Shown here: piece after piece, positions 1 through 9,214 of the stretch
Position numbering within the stretch: position 1 is the stretch's first letter
Layout: the number at the start of each line of letters is the position of its first letter
NCBI GenBank assembly: GCA_007833815.1
Contig: CP033464.1
Span: 4,148,001-4,212,000 of the forward strand
Direction: 5' to 3'
Length of the DNA stretch: 64,000 bases
From: Brevibacillus laterosporus
Lineage (GTDB): Bacteria; Bacillota; Bacilli; Brevibacillales; Brevibacillaceae
Notes under the pieces: model-generated
Databases searched by the model: none
What the model was told of the DNA's origin: nothing
Seen by the model: only the letters and a program-made list of their open reading frames with translations
Program-made: the position numbers and the translations under genes

Positions 1-635
1 ATGGCGTATTCAACAAGTTCGCTCTTTCTAGAAACATTAAGTTTATTCATAATTCTCGTCTTATGGGTATCAACCGTTTTGATACTAACCGTTAATGCTT
101 GAGCTGTCTCAACTAGAGAATATCCTCTAACAATAAACCGTAACACCTCGCGCTCGCGGGGACTTAAAATTACATAAGGATTTCGTGACTCTGCTTCTTT
201 TGACGTTCTTTTAAACATTGATGAAATCAATGTCTGAGTTTCTTTTGGCCGAAGGTATACGTATCCGTTCATAACGGTATCAATAGCTGTATATAATTCT
301 TCATCTACTGCCGCCTTAGGGACGTAGCCTGAAGCTCCCGCATGCATGATAGATGTTATGTAGTCTTCATCTTCATGCATTGTAAGCACGATGACTTTAG
401 CTTGTTCATGACGCAATTTAATTTCTCTTAGAACCTGAATTCCGTCTAAGCGTGGCAAACTGATGTCGAGTAGCAAAATATGGGGCCTTAAATTTTCATA
501 AAGCCGAAGTGCTTCGACTCCATCGGCAGCTTCACCTACAACTTTTAAGAATGGTTTCTTTTGCAGCAGCAGTTTTAAGCCCGATCTCAGCAAAGAGTGG
601 TCATCAGCTAGCATGATTTGAATTGTCTGTTCCAT
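1..635 (-). CDS. NarL/UhpA-type response regulator, 3' end cut by window
   Basis: DNA-binding response regulator, 211 complete codons visible and missing only its last few residues. The receiver domain (about 1-120) has the acidic pair D11/D12 and phospho-acceptor D57 in the context LLLDISLP. The C-terminal LuxR-type helix-turn-helix (about 145-211) carries LSPREREVLRFIVRGYS and VKT/VDTHKTRIMNKL signatures. The start at 635 lies 32 nt inside the 3' end of the histidine kinase gene, so the two are translationally coupled. It presumably responds to the adjacent kinase and could activate the divergent organophosphate transporter at 3467, as UhpA does for uhpT; that target is inferred from gene order only. 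Confidence 0.9.
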   Translation of the reverse strand, partial: MEQTIQIMLADDHSLLRSGLKLLLQKKPFLKVVGEAADGVEALRLYENLRPHILLLDISLPRLDGIQVLREIKLRHEQAKVIVLTMHEDEDYITSIMHAGASGYVPKAAVDEELYTAIDTVMNGYVYLRPKETQTLISSMFKRTSKEAESRNPYVILSPREREVLRFIVRGYSLVETAQALTVSIKTVDTHKTRIMNKLNVSRKSELVEYA

Positions 636-2064
636 CACTGCACCCTTTTTCCAGTTTTAGCGGGATAGACACCATAAGTTCGGTCCCGCCGATACCCGTA
701 GTTTTGACAAAGAAAGAACCGCCAAGCAACTCGGCTCTTTCCTTCATACCGTATATTCCGATCCGATTTTGCTTGCAAGCCCTTTCAAAATCTTCCTGCT
801 GAATACCGTGCCCGTTATCATGGATAGTCAATTGTATACAATGGTCTACGATTCCCATTTTAATCACAATCTGGGTCGCTACTGTATGTTTGACTACATT
901 AGTCAAGCTTTCTTGAAGAATTCGGTACAAGGCTACAGCAGCATGACTATCGATGATAATCTCATCTTCAGGGACGAATAGGATAACAGCAATATCGTAT
1001 TTCCCTTCAAACTTTCTAGTATATTTCTTTATTGCCGGAATTAAACCCATATCATCTAAAATAGGCGGTCTTAATTCTACCGCTAAATCTCTAATTTCTC
1101 GCAAAATACTTGCTGCAATCTCTCGGCTGGCATTAAGCAACTCCTGCTGTTCGGTATCTTTAGCTTCATTAGCCAAAACACGCATTGTAACCATCAGCGA
1201 AGTAAGAGCTTGGCTTGTTTCATCATGAAGTTCACGAGAAATTCTCTTTCTCTCATCTTCCTGAGCGGATAACAGCTTCAAGATTAGCGTGTCTCGAAGT
1301 CTGTCTTTTTCTTGAAGTTCCTTTAATAGCATTTCTACTTCGGTGTTGGAGCTAATTAAGTTGTCAGCCATTTCATTAAAAGCCTGCGCTAGTTTCCCTA
1401 CTTCATCGTCACTCGTTACTTTAGCCCGCAAAGACAAATTTCCAGCTGATATGCCTGTTGCAACAGCAACCAAACTATTTATCGGTTTAGTGATAAAGCG
1501 GGTAACATAATAAGTGATTCCAGCAGTTCCTATGCAAACCAATAATGTCGCAAAAATCAATTCACCAATTTTAATAAAAATATAGGTTTTGGCCTGTTTT
1601 TCCGCCATTCCAACGCGAACAAATCCTACGTCCCCCTCTTCGATTGGGACAAGTATATCATGGATATTTCCTTCATCTGAAGTTAGTGTAGCAACTTGTT
1701 GACTATTTAAGCCATTAGGAGTGTGTGCATTTAATATCCCTTTCGCTATCTGATCGGAGAACGTGTGCCCTACAAGACCGTTATTACTATTGATTATCAA
1801 GATATAACGAACGTCTTCGTTCGCTTTTTGTGCCTGAGAAATGAGAAGATGAATAGAAAATTGATCATCAGTAAGAATGTAGTCAGAACACAATGCCGCG
1901 ATATTATTCGCAATATTGACGCCGCGTTTCTTAAGCTCTTCACCCATCATTTTTGTAAGCGAGTCCCAAATGATCCACCCTAAGACTGAGGCAAGAAAGA
2001 GTAACGCAACGATGATAGCTCCAAATATCTTCTGGTTTATCTGAAATTTGCTCATCCATCTCAT
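604..2064 (-). CDS. NarX/UhpB-type sensor histidine kinase
   Basis: Membrane sensor kinase of 486 aa. A first membrane helix (about 13-33), an extracytoplasmic sensor segment (about 35-160) and a second helix (about 165-187) are followed by a HAMP domain (about 188-240). The HisKA_3 dimerisation/phosphoacceptor motif has H280 in ERKRISRELHDE, and the HATPase domain shows the N box (LQESLTNVVKH) and DNGHGI. The ATG at 2064 overlaps the stop of the lipoprotein gene (ATGA) and has GAGG six bases upstream. The extracytoplasmic domain probably receives its signal from the co-transcribed PhnD-like lipoprotein, as in other three-component sensors (inference). Confidence 0.92.
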   Translation of the reverse strand: MRWMSKFQINQKIFGAIIVALLFLASVLGWIIWDSLTKMMGEELKKRGVNIANNIAALCSDYILTDDQFSIHLLISQAQKANEDVRYILIINSNNGLVGHTFSDQIAKGILNAHTPNGLNSQQVATLTSDEGNIHDILVPIEEGDVGFVRVGMAEKQAKTYIFIKIGELIFATLLVCIGTAGITYYVTRFITKPINSLVAVATGISAGNLSLRAKVTSDDEVGKLAQAFNEMADNLISSNTEVEMLLKELQEKDRLRDTLILKLLSAQEDERKRISRELHDETSQALTSLMVTMRVLANEAKDTEQQELLNASREIAASILREIRDLAVELRPPILDDMGLIPAIKKYTRKFEGKYDIAVILFVPEDEIIIDSHAAVALYRILQESLTNVVKHTVATQIVIKMGIVDHCIQLTIHDNGHGIQQEDFERACKQNRIGIYGMKERAELLGGSFFVKTTGIGGTELMVSIPLKLEKGCSDGTDNSNHAS

Positions 2065-2981
2065 AGGCCGCCTCGTTTATAAGACCTTGCATTGTAAGCG
2101 ATATCATATAATTGCGGGTCAAAAGGAACAAATCGATCAATACATAAACCCTGCAATGCTGGTTTTATGGTTTCTTCCTCGTGCATGGATAAAAAAATCT
2201 CTTTAATAACTTTCTTTTCTTCATCTGATAAACTGCTGCTGATTACCACCGGACCGGTACCTGTCGGCTCTGATTTGGAAATGATTTGTAAAGAGTCGGC
2301 TAATTCAGGATCTTTTAGCTTGGCTTGTTCGTAGACCAAACTATTCACAGCTGCAGCGTCGACAACCCTATTTATTACGGCTTTGAGAGAGTTTTCATGA
2401 TTGTACGTGTAAACATAGCTGCCAAAGAAATGCTCCGGAGTTTCACCAAATTCAGCTAACCTTTCGCTCACAAAAATATAGCTGGAGTAACTGGTAGGAT
2501 CGGTAATGGCAACACTTTTTCCCCTTAAATCGTTGATATCTGTAATATTGCTGTCACGATTTACAACAAGATAACCATAATAGTACGGTACTCCCATTCG
2601 CTCCTGCATCGCAATCGCTTCAAGCCCCTCGACTTGTTTGTAGGTTAGATACGCACCTGATGAAAGCAAGGCTATGTCAGCACCACCGTTCATCATTAAC
2701 ATGCTTAATTCATTGTAGCTCTTGCGCTGAATAAGAATAGCTGGTCTATTGAGCTTCTCTCCTAGATAATCGGCAATTTTTCTGTAGTACATAATCGTAT
2801 CACTCGGTGATAGCACACTTGAAATTGCCACACGCACTGGAGAAGGTTCGTCATCTTGGGAATTAACAGACGTAACCTCAGACTCAGAAAAAACAATTTG
2901 ATAACTTGAACTACCGTTCTGACATCCTGACGCAAGTAAAGCAATCAAAATAAAAAGCAGTATCCTCAGCATCCTTATCAT
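2061..2981 (-). CDS. PhnD-like substrate-binding lipoprotein, probable sensor partner
   Basis: Extracytoplasmic binding protein of the PhnD/phosphonate-type family. I place the start at 2981 because GGAG lies six bases upstream and the product then begins with a canonical lipoprotein signal, MIRMLRILLFILIALLASGC, with the lipobox cysteine at residue 20. A longer reading from 3035 exists but has no good ribosome site. The mature part has typical periplasmic-binding features such as VRVAISSVLSPSDTIMYYRK and DLRGKSVAITDPTSYS. No ABC permease or ATPase follows; instead the gene runs straight into a histidine kinase. That suggests ligand sensing rather than transport. A phosphorylated sugar or phosphonate is a plausible ligand, given the divergent phosphosugar carrier. 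Confidence 0.82.
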   Translation of the reverse strand: MIRMLRILLFILIALLASGCQNGSSSYQIVFSESEVTSVNSQDDEPSPVRVAISSVLSPSDTIMYYRKIADYLGEKLNRPAILIQRKSYNELSMLMMNGGADIALLSSGAYLTYKQVEGLEAIAMQERMGVPYYYGYLVVNRDSNITDINDLRGKSVAITDPTSYSSYIFVSERLAEFGETPEHFFGSYVYTYNHENSLKAVINRVVDAAAVNSLVYEQAKLKDPELADSLQIISKSEPTGTGPVVISSSLSDEEKKVIKEIFLSMHEEETIKPALQGLCIDRFVPFDPQLYDIAYNARSYKRGGL

Positions 2982-3035
2982 GCTTTTCTCCATTCTTTCA
3001 GGGGACTTAATACAAAAATGAAAATGCCTAACCAA

Positions 3036-3466
3036 GCCGTGGTTAGCGACACTCTGGATCGCATTTAGTTACCGCAAGTATAGCATGAAATTGATGCATC
3101 CTCTACGACTACCTATATTCCAGTATTTTCAGATAATGTCTAAATCTCGTATAAGAATATTTCTGACAAAACCTCCTAAAATATCTTACAAAAAATCAGA
3201 TTTTTGCTGATAGTTTTACAAGTTAAACTTGCACGATAATAAAAAACGAGGAGGTTATTATGACACGAAGCATTTTTGAAAGCACTATCATTAAGCCGGC
3301 AAGCAGCTGAAGTTTTAAATCACATCTAACTTGAAGCAGTTAAAGCTTATAGAGGTTTAGACAAATGTTTTCTTGAAAAAAGTCTCCGTGTTCTAGCACC
3401 AAAATCAAAAACGATGGTTATCTATTGATGTCCTATTCATTAAAGCTAAGAATCGAGGTTGATGGT
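3036..3466. other. Divergent control region with a short decayed reading frame
   Basis: Non-coding region between the sensing cassette and the transporter. It holds a 13-base palindrome (CAAGTTAAACTTG, 3219-3231) that could be an operator. At 3260 a strong AGGAGG precedes a 16-codon frame (MTRSIFESTIIKPASS) that stops at 3310. After a shift at about 3303 the protein-like reading continues to 3428 (residues such as LEAVKAYRGLDK and RVLAPKSKTMVIY), interrupted by one stop. I read this as a possible decayed short gene or leader peptide and do not recognise its family. Confidence 0.35.
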
Positions 3467-4834
3467 ATGATTTCATTTTTAAAGCCTAAAATCACTACTA
3501 CAAAAATAACGACAGAACATGTTCAAAAAACTTATAAGCTATTTCGATTGCAATCTTTATTAGGTGTTTTTTTCGGTTATATGGCCTATTATATTGTCCG
3601 CAATAACTTTGCATTATCTACTCCTTATCTGAAAGATCAACTCCACCTTAGTGCTACAGAAGTTGGGCTATTAAGCAGTTGTCTGCTAATTGCTTATGGA
3701 ATTAGCAAAGGCCTCATGAGCAGTCTTGCGGATAAAGCCGATCCTAAAAGGTATATGGCGCTTGGTTTGCTCATGTGCGGGCTGGTGAACATTATGATGG
3801 GATTCACTACGGCATTCTGGATGTTTGCCGCTCTCGTTGTACTGAACGGTATTTTTCAGGGAATGGGAGTTGGGCCTAGCTTTATTACCATCGCAAACTG
3901 GTTCCCGCGTAAGGAGAGAGGAGTTGTCGGCGCCATCTGGAATATATCGCATAATTTGGGCGGCGGTATCGTAGCACCTATCGTTGGCGTCGGCTTTGCT
4001 ATGCTTGGCCCCAATCACTGGCAAGCAGCAAGCTACCAGGTACCGGCAGCAGTTGCTATCGTTTTTGCCATGGTTATATTAGCCCTGACAAAAGGTTCTC
4101 CAGTAAGCGAAGGCTTGCCTCCGTTAAACGAAATCATCAAGGATGAACTGGACCCGACTTTGCAACAAAGAGCTGATTCCAAACCGCCAGAAGATATGAC
4201 TGTCTGGCAAATCTTCAGAAATTATGTATTGTGCAATAAAAATGCATGGTTTGTTTCCTTTGTAGACGTTTTTGTGTACATGGTTCGTTTTGGTATTATA
4301 AGTTGGTTGCCAATTTATCTGTTGAATGTAAAACATTTCACTAAAGTAGAAATGAGCGTTGCCTTTTTATTTTTCGAATGGGCAGCAATTCCTTCCACTC
4401 TCTTGGTTGGTTACCTTTCGGACAAGTTTTTCAAGGGATACCGCATGCCACCAGCTATCATTGCTATGGTGTTGATTTTTTTCTGTATAATTGGCTATTG
4501 GCAGAGCGGTACTTTATTTGGGACTACTGTCTTCGCCGCAATGATCGGATGTCTGATTTACATCCCGCAATTTCTGGCTTCCGTGCAAACTCTGGAGGTA
4601 GTACCACCTTTCGCCGTTGGTTCTGCGGTTGGTTTGCGGGGCTTTATGAGCTACATCCTGGGTGCATCTTTAGGTACTACCCTCTTTGGTGTGATGGTTG
4701 ACCAAGTAGGCTGGAATGGTGGTTTCTATGTATTATTGTCCGCTGTTGTCTTGTGCGTTATTTTCTGTATACTAACCCATTTGGGGGCAAAAGAGCTAGA
4801 ACGCAACAAGAAACAGGCAACCTTAGAATTATAA
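3467..4834 (+). CDS. Organophosphate:phosphate antiporter, UhpT/GlpT family (MFS)
   Basis: Twelve-helix major facilitator of the organophosphate:Pi antiporter family, 455 aa. It would exchange a sugar phosphate or glycerol-3-phosphate for inorganic phosphate at the cytoplasmic membrane. The family signature lies near the N-terminus: GYMAYYIVRNNFALS with its conserved arginine, then GLLSSCLLIAYGISKG and DPKRYM. I start it at 3467 because GAGG sits eight bases upstream and MISFLKPK matches the family N-terminus; an upstream start at 3425 lacks this. It is divergent from the PhnD-like sensor, kinase and regulator, which argues for induction by an external phosphosugar, like UhpABC/UhpT or HptRSA/UhpT. 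The exact substrate cannot be read from the sequence. Confidence 0.88.
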   Translation: MISFLKPKITTTKITTEHVQKTYKLFRLQSLLGVFFGYMAYYIVRNNFALSTPYLKDQLHLSATEVGLLSSCLLIAYGISKGLMSSLADKADPKRYMALGLLMCGLVNIMMGFTTAFWMFAALVVLNGIFQGMGVGPSFITIANWFPRKERGVVGAIWNISHNLGGGIVAPIVGVGFAMLGPNHWQAASYQVPAAVAIVFAMVILALTKGSPVSEGLPPLNEIIKDELDPTLQQRADSKPPEDMTVWQIFRNYVLCNKNAWFVSFVDVFVYMVRFGIISWLPIYLLNVKHFTKVEMSVAFLFFEWAAIPSTLLVGYLSDKFFKGYRMPPAIIAMVLIFFCIIGYWQSGTLFGTTVFAAMIGCLIYIPQFLASVQTLEVVPPFAVGSAVGLRGFMSYILGASLGTTLFGVMVDQVGWNGGFYVLLSAVVLCVIFCILTHLGAKELERNKKQATLEL

Positions 4835-4835
4835 A

Positions 4836-4876
4836 AAACGGCCTGAACTCTGAGTAGGGGGTTCGGGCCTTATCTT
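4836..4876 (+). terminator. Rho-independent terminator after the organophosphate transporter
   Basis: Nine-base-pair stem GGCCTGAAC (4840-4848) with GTTCGGGCC (4861-4869), one G-U pair, followed by a T-rich stretch. Confidence 0.8.
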
Positions 4877-5395
4877 ATCGTCCATACGAACAAAGCCCAA
4901 ACAGATTCTACTTGGACATTTTCTGACTAAGAATTGTATGAAATACTACTCTCGCACTAACAACACATTTCAACATGCCCCGTATTGTAACATGCTTGTT
5001 CTATCTTGAATTACACGCGACGCTAGTGAGTATAACAATGTGGCGGTGGATAGGTTGTGCGATTTTTTCCAATTGCTTCTTGCCCAGCCATTTTTACATG
5101 TGCTGGGGCGCTAGTTTATCAAGATGGAAATATTGATTAGTTGGTTAATTTACCTGTATAAGGAGATGTGGATTTTGTCAAACATTCCAATTCAATCAAT
5201 AGTCCCACGTGGTGTGTCTCGCCAAAAGACAGATGCATTGCCAAGTTTCAAGGTTGTAAGTCGAAAATTAATGATGTTTATAGAACCAGAAAGAGTTTTT
5301 CTTCATTCTGAAAATGAAGAGACTCAAATCTTGTCGGTTTTAACTCCGATTATTTTTAAAAGCTGACAATTTATTTCTATAAATTGTCGTCTGTC

Positions 5396-5494
5396 ATGTC
5401 TATCACTTATAGAAAAGGAATCTATAATCCGCGCATAGGTGGAGTTCGCATTGAAGATGATGTACTGGTTACTGACCCCATCACTGACAATTAA
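5396..5494 (+). pseudogene. C-terminal remnant of an M24 (Xaa-Pro aminopeptidase-like) peptidase
   Basis: The frame reads MSITYRKGIYNPRIGGVRIE and then DDVLVTDPITDN before a stop at 5492-5494. The block GIY-x-P-x-x-GGVRIEDDVLVT is the typical end of M24 metallopeptidases of the aminopeptidase P/prolidase type, around the last metal-binding glutamate. Everything upstream of it is missing, so this is only a decayed 3' scrap. Confidence 0.65.
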
Positions 5495-5552
5495 ATCTAC
5501 TAAAGCTGGCACGTTGCTCCACACATGAAATCTTAGAAAGTGGTGGTTTTAC

Positions 5553-5666
5553 CTGAAAATTCTTGAAACGGATCGACTGATTCTTCGTTGGATATCAACT
5601 GAGGATTCGGCGTTTATCCTTGAGCTTTTGAATGACCACTCGTGGTTGCAGTTCTTTTGGTCGTAA
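5553..5666 (+). pseudogene. N-terminal remnant of a GNAT acetyltransferase (RimJ/RimL type)
   Basis: A 37-residue frame reads LKILETDRLILRWISTEDSA and FILELLNDHSWLQFF, then stops. LETDRLILR...TEDSAFILELLNDPSW is the standard beginning of RimJ/RimL-like N-acetyltransferases. The remaining 130 or so residues are absent and the sucD terminator begins immediately afterwards. Confidence 0.75.
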
Positions 5667-5671
5667 CGTAA

Positions 5672-5720
5672 AAAATGGATAGAGCGCAGTTATATATCTG
5701 CAAGCTCTATCCATTCTTTG
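5672..5720 (-). terminator. Terminator of the odhA-odhB-sucC-sucD run
   Basis: Perfect 12-bp stem AATGGATAGAGC (5674-5685)/GCTCTATCCATT (5704-5715), extended by an inner GCAG/CTGC pairing. On the minus strand it is followed by a T-run (AATTTTTTACG region), just downstream of the sucD stop. Confidence 0.85.
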
Positions 5721-5750
5721 ACTATTATTTATCCTACTAGATTCGTAGGA

Positions 5751-6653
5751 TTAGTGGGTTTTGCACTTATCGTACAAACCTTCTTCTTTTAATACAGAGA
5801 TTAATAGCTCACCCATTACAGCAGGTGTCTCTGCTACTTTAATGCCGCATTCGTTCATTACACGGATTTTTTCATCTGCTGTACCTTTACCACCAGAGAT
5901 GATAGCACCAGCATGTCCCATGCGTTTTCCTGGAGGCGCTGTGCGTCCACCGATGAAGCCTACTACTGGTTTGGTTGCATGCTCTTTTACCCAAAGGGCT
6001 GCTTCCTCTTCAGCCGTACCACCGATTTCACCGATCATAATGATCGCATACGTTTCAGGGTCTTCATTAAAAGCTTTTAGCACATCGATAAAGTTGGTTC
6101 CATTAACAGGGTCTCCACCAATACCAACTGCTGTTGATTGCCCGATACCTTCAACTGTTAATTGATGTACCGCTTCATACGTTAAAGTACCAGAGCGGGA
6201 AACAATTCCTACATGGCCTTTTTTATGAATGTAACCAGGCATGATACCGATTTTGCATTCATCTGGTGTAATGACACCTGGGCAGTTCGGACCTACTAGG
6301 CGAGTTTTCTTGCCTTCCATATAGCGTTTTACTTTTACCATATCAAGAACTGGGATATGCTCTGTGATGCAAATAACCAAATCTAGCTCAGCGTCAACCG
6401 CTTCTAGAATTGCATCTGCCGCAAAACGAGCTGGTACATAAATAACGGAAGCCGTTGCACCAGTGCTTTCTACTGCTTCTGACAAGGTGTTGAATACAGG
6501 CACGCCTTCTACCTCAGTACCACCTTTACCAGGAGTTACTCCACCTACGATTTTTGTACCATATTCCAACATTTGTTTCGTATGGAACAAAGCTGTTGAA
6601 CCCGTGATACCTTGAACAATTACTTTTGTATCTTTATTAATAAATACGCTCAC
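5751..6653 (-). CDS. sucD: Succinyl-CoA synthetase alpha subunit
   Basis: ADP-forming succinate-CoA ligase alpha chain, 300 aa, the usual family length. Residues near the N-terminus ([22 protein letters not shown] and GGVTPGKGG) form the CoA-binding Rossmann part. The phosphohistidine loop is visible in [20 protein letters not shown], where the histidine is transiently phosphorylated. The start is GTG at 6653 with AGGGGG upstream. It follows sucC by 18 bases and ends the TCA run, so alpha and beta subunits are co-expressed with the 2-oxoglutarate dehydrogenase genes. Confidence 0.97.
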   Translation of the reverse strand: MSVFINKDTKVIVQGITGSTALFHTKQMLEYGTKIVGGVTPGKGGTEVEGVPVFNTLSEAVESTGATASVIYVPARFAADAILEAVDAELDLVICITEHIPVLDMVKVKRYMEGKKTRLVGPNCPGVITPDECKIGIMPGYIHKKGHVGIVSRSGTLTYEAVHQLTVEGIGQSTAVGIGGDPVNGTNFIDVLKAFNEDPETYAIIMIGEIGGTAEEEAALWVKEHATKPVVGFIGGRTAPPGKRMGHAGAIISGGKGTADEKIRVMNECGIKVAETPAVMGELLISVLKEEGLYDKCKTH

Positions 6654-6671
6654 TTATTTTTCCCCCTAACC

Positions 6672-7832
6672 TTAACCCACGAGTGATACAATCTTTTGGG
6701 CACCGTCTGACATAGAGTCAGCAGATGTGATGTTTAAACCAGAATCTTTTAGGATCTGTTTGCCTAAATCTACATTGGTCCCTTCTAGACGAACAACCAA
6801 TGGCACTTCCAGGCTTAATTGTTTTGCTGCCTCTACTACACCAGTAGCAATAATGTCGCACTTCATGATACCACCAAAGATATTGACGAAAATTCCTTTT
6901 ACATTTTGATCAGACAAAATGATTTTAAAGGCTTCCGTTACTTTCTCAGCAGTAGCACCGCCCCCTACATCTAGGAAGTTAGCAGGGTCCCCACCAAAGT
7001 GTTTGATAATATCCATCGTAGCCATTGCTAGACCTGCACCGTTTACCATGCAACCGATGTTACCATCCAGGGAAATATAGCTCAAATCATATTTGGATGC
7101 TTCGATTTCTTTTGGATCTTCTTCTTCCAAATCTCTGTAACCCATAATATCTTTGTGACGATATAGTGCATTGGAGTCAAAATTCAATTTTGCATCTAAT
7201 GCCATTACGTTACCATCGCCTGTTACAACCAACGGATTGATTTCAGCAATCGAGCAATCTTTCTCAATATAAGCAGTGTATAGGGCTGTCATAAATGAAG
7301 CTGCTTTATTGATAAGTTCAGTAGGAATATTGATGTTAAACGCTAGACGTCTTGCTTGGAAAGCAGTTAGACCAACGACCGGATCAATATACTCCTTAAA
7401 GATTTTTTCAGGAGTTTCAGCTGCCACCTCTTCAATCTCGGTGCCACCTTCTTCTGATCCCATCAATACCACTTGGGATGTAGCGCGATCTAGAACTAGA
7501 CCCAAATAATATTCTTTTTTAATATCGCAACCTTCTTCAATTAGAAGGCGTTTCACTTCTTTACCTTCAGGACCTGTTTGATGAGTAACCAACGTTTTGC
7601 CCAGAATTTCGCTTGCGTATGCTTTTACTTCATCTAATGACTTGGCTACTTTTACGCCACCAGCTTTACCGCGTCCACCAGCGTGGATTTGAGCTTTTAC
7701 TACGCATACCTTCGTACCTAGTTCTTTTGCTGCTTCTACGGCCTCTTCAACAGTGAAAGCTACTTTCCCGTTTGGAACAGCAACTCCGTATTGTCGCAGA
7801 ACCTCTTTTCCTTGATACTCATGAATGTTCAT
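6672..7832 (-). CDS. sucC: Succinyl-CoA synthetase beta subunit
   Basis: ADP-forming succinate-CoA ligase beta chain, 386 aa. The N-terminus [16 protein letters not shown] and the ATP-grasp stretch [20 protein letters not shown] are diagnostic, as is the C-terminal [13 protein letters not shown]oA-ligase block. The ATG at 7832 is preceded by AGGAGG. The gene lies 139 bases after odhB, a gap that holds an imperfect inverted repeat, so part of its expression may be set separately from odhAB. Confidence 0.97.
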   Translation of the reverse strand: MNIHEYQGKEVLRQYGVAVPNGKVAFTVEEAVEAAKELGTKVCVVKAQIHAGGRGKAGGVKVAKSLDEVKAYASEILGKTLVTHQTGPEGKEVKRLLIEEGCDIKKEYYLGLVLDRATSQVVLMGSEEGGTEIEEVAAETPEKIFKEYIDPVVGLTAFQARRLAFNINIPTELINKAASFMTALYTAYIEKDCSIAEINPLVVTGDGNVMALDAKLNFDSNALYRHKDIMGYRDLEEEDPKEIEASKYDLSYISLDGNIGCMVNGAGLAMATMDIIKHFGGDPANFLDVGGGATAEKVTEAFKIILSDQNVKGIFVNIFGGIMKCDIIATGVVEAAKQLSLEVPLVVRLEGTNVDLGKQILKDSGLNITSADSMSDGAQKIVSLVG

Positions 7833-7898
7833 CGATTATCCTCCTGTTACCTGGTAGGAACCATTGTGATTCAACTATCTTACTTTGTTTATATTAGA

Positions 7899-7952
7899 GT
7901 CTGCCCCTTCTTCCTATTTGCTTCACCGCGCTCAGGCAGAGAAGAGGCAGAC
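7899..7952 (-). repeat. Imperfect inverted repeat between odhB and sucC
   Basis: GTCTGCCCCTTCT (7899-7911) pairs with AGAAGAGGCAGAC (7940-7952) with one internal mismatch and a 28-base loop. There is no clear T-run after it on the minus strand, so a processing or attenuation role is as likely as termination. Confidence 0.5.
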
Positions 7953-7970
7953 GAGATTCTCCCGTGGAAA

Positions 7971-9209
7971 TTAGCCTTCTAACAATAGCGATTCTGGATC
8001 TTCCAATAGGTTTTTCACTGTTACTAGGAACCCTACTGCTTCTCTACCGTCAACGATCCTGTGGTCGTATGAAAGCGCGATGTACATCATCGGTCTGTTT
8101 TCCATACGCTCTTGATCAATCGCTACTGGACGAGTCTGGATTGTATGCATACCCAGTATCCCTACTTGTGGAGCGTTTAGAATTGGTGTAGACAACAGGG
8201 AACCGAATACGCCACCGTTAGTAATAGTGAACGTGCCACCTTGCAAATCGGACAGAGCTAGTTTATTATCTCTTGCCTTCACAGCTAGATCGCCGATTCC
8301 TTTTTCAATTTCAGCAAAGCTCATGCGATCTGCATCGCGTACAACCGGAACGACAAGTCCTTCTGGTGCAGACACAGCGATACCGATATCATAGAACTTT
8401 TTCAATACAATTTCATCGCCTTGGATTTCAGCATTTAGAAGTGGGAACTTCTTCAACGCACCAATAACTGCTTTTGTAAAGAAGGACATGAAGCCCAGCT
8501 TTACATTATTTTTCTTTTCAAACGCATCTTTACGTTTGTTGCGTAGAGCCATGATCGCTGTCATATCTACTTCATTAAAAGTAGTTAGCATCGCAGCAGA
8601 TTGTTGTACTTCTACCAAGCGTTTTGCGATCGTCTGACGGCGACGGGACATTCTTTGACGCTCAACAGGTTTAGCAGGATTAACCTCTTCTGCTTTTGGC
8701 GCCGCTTTAGGAGTAGCTTGTTTTGGTGTAGCTACTTGCTGGTTTGGATCAAAAGAAGACACATCATGTTTTCGAACGCGACCTAGTGGATCCATTGTGT
8801 TGATTTCGTTTAGGTCAATTCCACGCTCTCTAGCATGCTTTCTAGCCGCAGGAGAAGCAACTACAGATTGTTTGGCCTCTTCCTCTTGAAAAATAAGTGG
8901 TTGTGCTTTTACTTCTGGTGCAGTTTGTGGAGTAGGCTCTGGTTTGCTTTCCACTTTTGGTGCTGATGCTACTCCAGCTTCATCAATAACTGCGATGGTT
9001 TCACCCACTTTAACGGTGTCACCCTCTTCTTTTAATACTTGCGTTAACACACCTTCATTTTCAGCGATAATTTCTACGTTTACTTTATCGGTTTCCAATT
9101 CTAGTAGGATGTCCCCCATGGCTACTGCTTCACCTTGTTGTTTAAGCCATTTACCTACTGTTCCCTCTGAAATGGATTCTGCTAATTCTGGTACTTTTAC
9201 CTCTGCCAT
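7971..9209 (-). CDS. odhB: Dihydrolipoamide succinyltransferase (E2 of 2-oxoglutarate dehydrogenase)
   Basis: E2 component transferring the succinyl group to CoA, 412 aa from the ATG at 9209 ([16 protein letters not shown]); the frame extends three codons further to a GTG at 9218 that directly follows the odhA stop. The lipoyl domain (about 1-80) has the lysine in [11 protein letters not shown], then a Pro/Ala/Lys-rich linker, the peripheral subunit-binding domain ([17 protein letters not shown], about 120-155) and the catalytic domain ending in [16 protein letters not shown] with the active-site histidine. It is coupled to odhA; no lpd (E3) gene is present in the window. Confidence 0.97.
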   Translation of the reverse strand: MAEVKVPELAESISEGTVGKWLKQQGEAVAMGDILLELETDKVNVEIIAENEGVLTQVLKEEGDTVKVGETIAVIDEAGVASAPKVESKPEPTPQTAPEVKAQPLIFQEEEAKQSVVASPAARKHARERGIDLNEINTMDPLGRVRKHDVSSFDPNQQVATPKQATPKAAPKAEEVNPAKPVERQRMSRRRQTIAKRLVEVQQSAAMLTTFNEVDMTAIMALRNKRKDAFEKKNNVKLGFMSFFTKAVIGALKKFPLLNAEIQGDEIVLKKFYDIGIAVSAPEGLVVPVVRDADRMSFAEIEKGIGDLAVKARDNKLALSDLQGGTFTITNGGVFGSLLSTPILNAPQVGILGMHTIQTRPVAIDQERMENRPMMYIALSYDHRIVDGREAVGFLVTVKNLLEDPESLLLEG

Positions 9210-9214
9210 CTCTT

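Larger units (their letters stand above)
4877..5671. other. Gene graveyard: no intact gene, several remnants
   Basis: About 800 bases without a credible intact gene. The longest plus frame (5124-5366, 80 codons) resembles nothing I know and has no convincing start, although AAGGAG occurs at about 5160. A hairpin GACAATTTAT/ATAAATTGTC lies at 5365-5388. Two short remnants are recognisable and annotated separately: the C-terminus of an M24 peptidase and the N-terminus of a GNAT acetyltransferase. Confidence 0.6.

Noticed and set aside
953..1228. Plus-strand open frame of 91 codons inside the histidine kinase
   Set aside because: It is antisense to a clear HisKA_3/HATPase gene, has no ribosome site and no family resemblance.
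5124..5366. 80-codon plus frame
   Set aside because: No convincing start, no known family and located in a decayed region.
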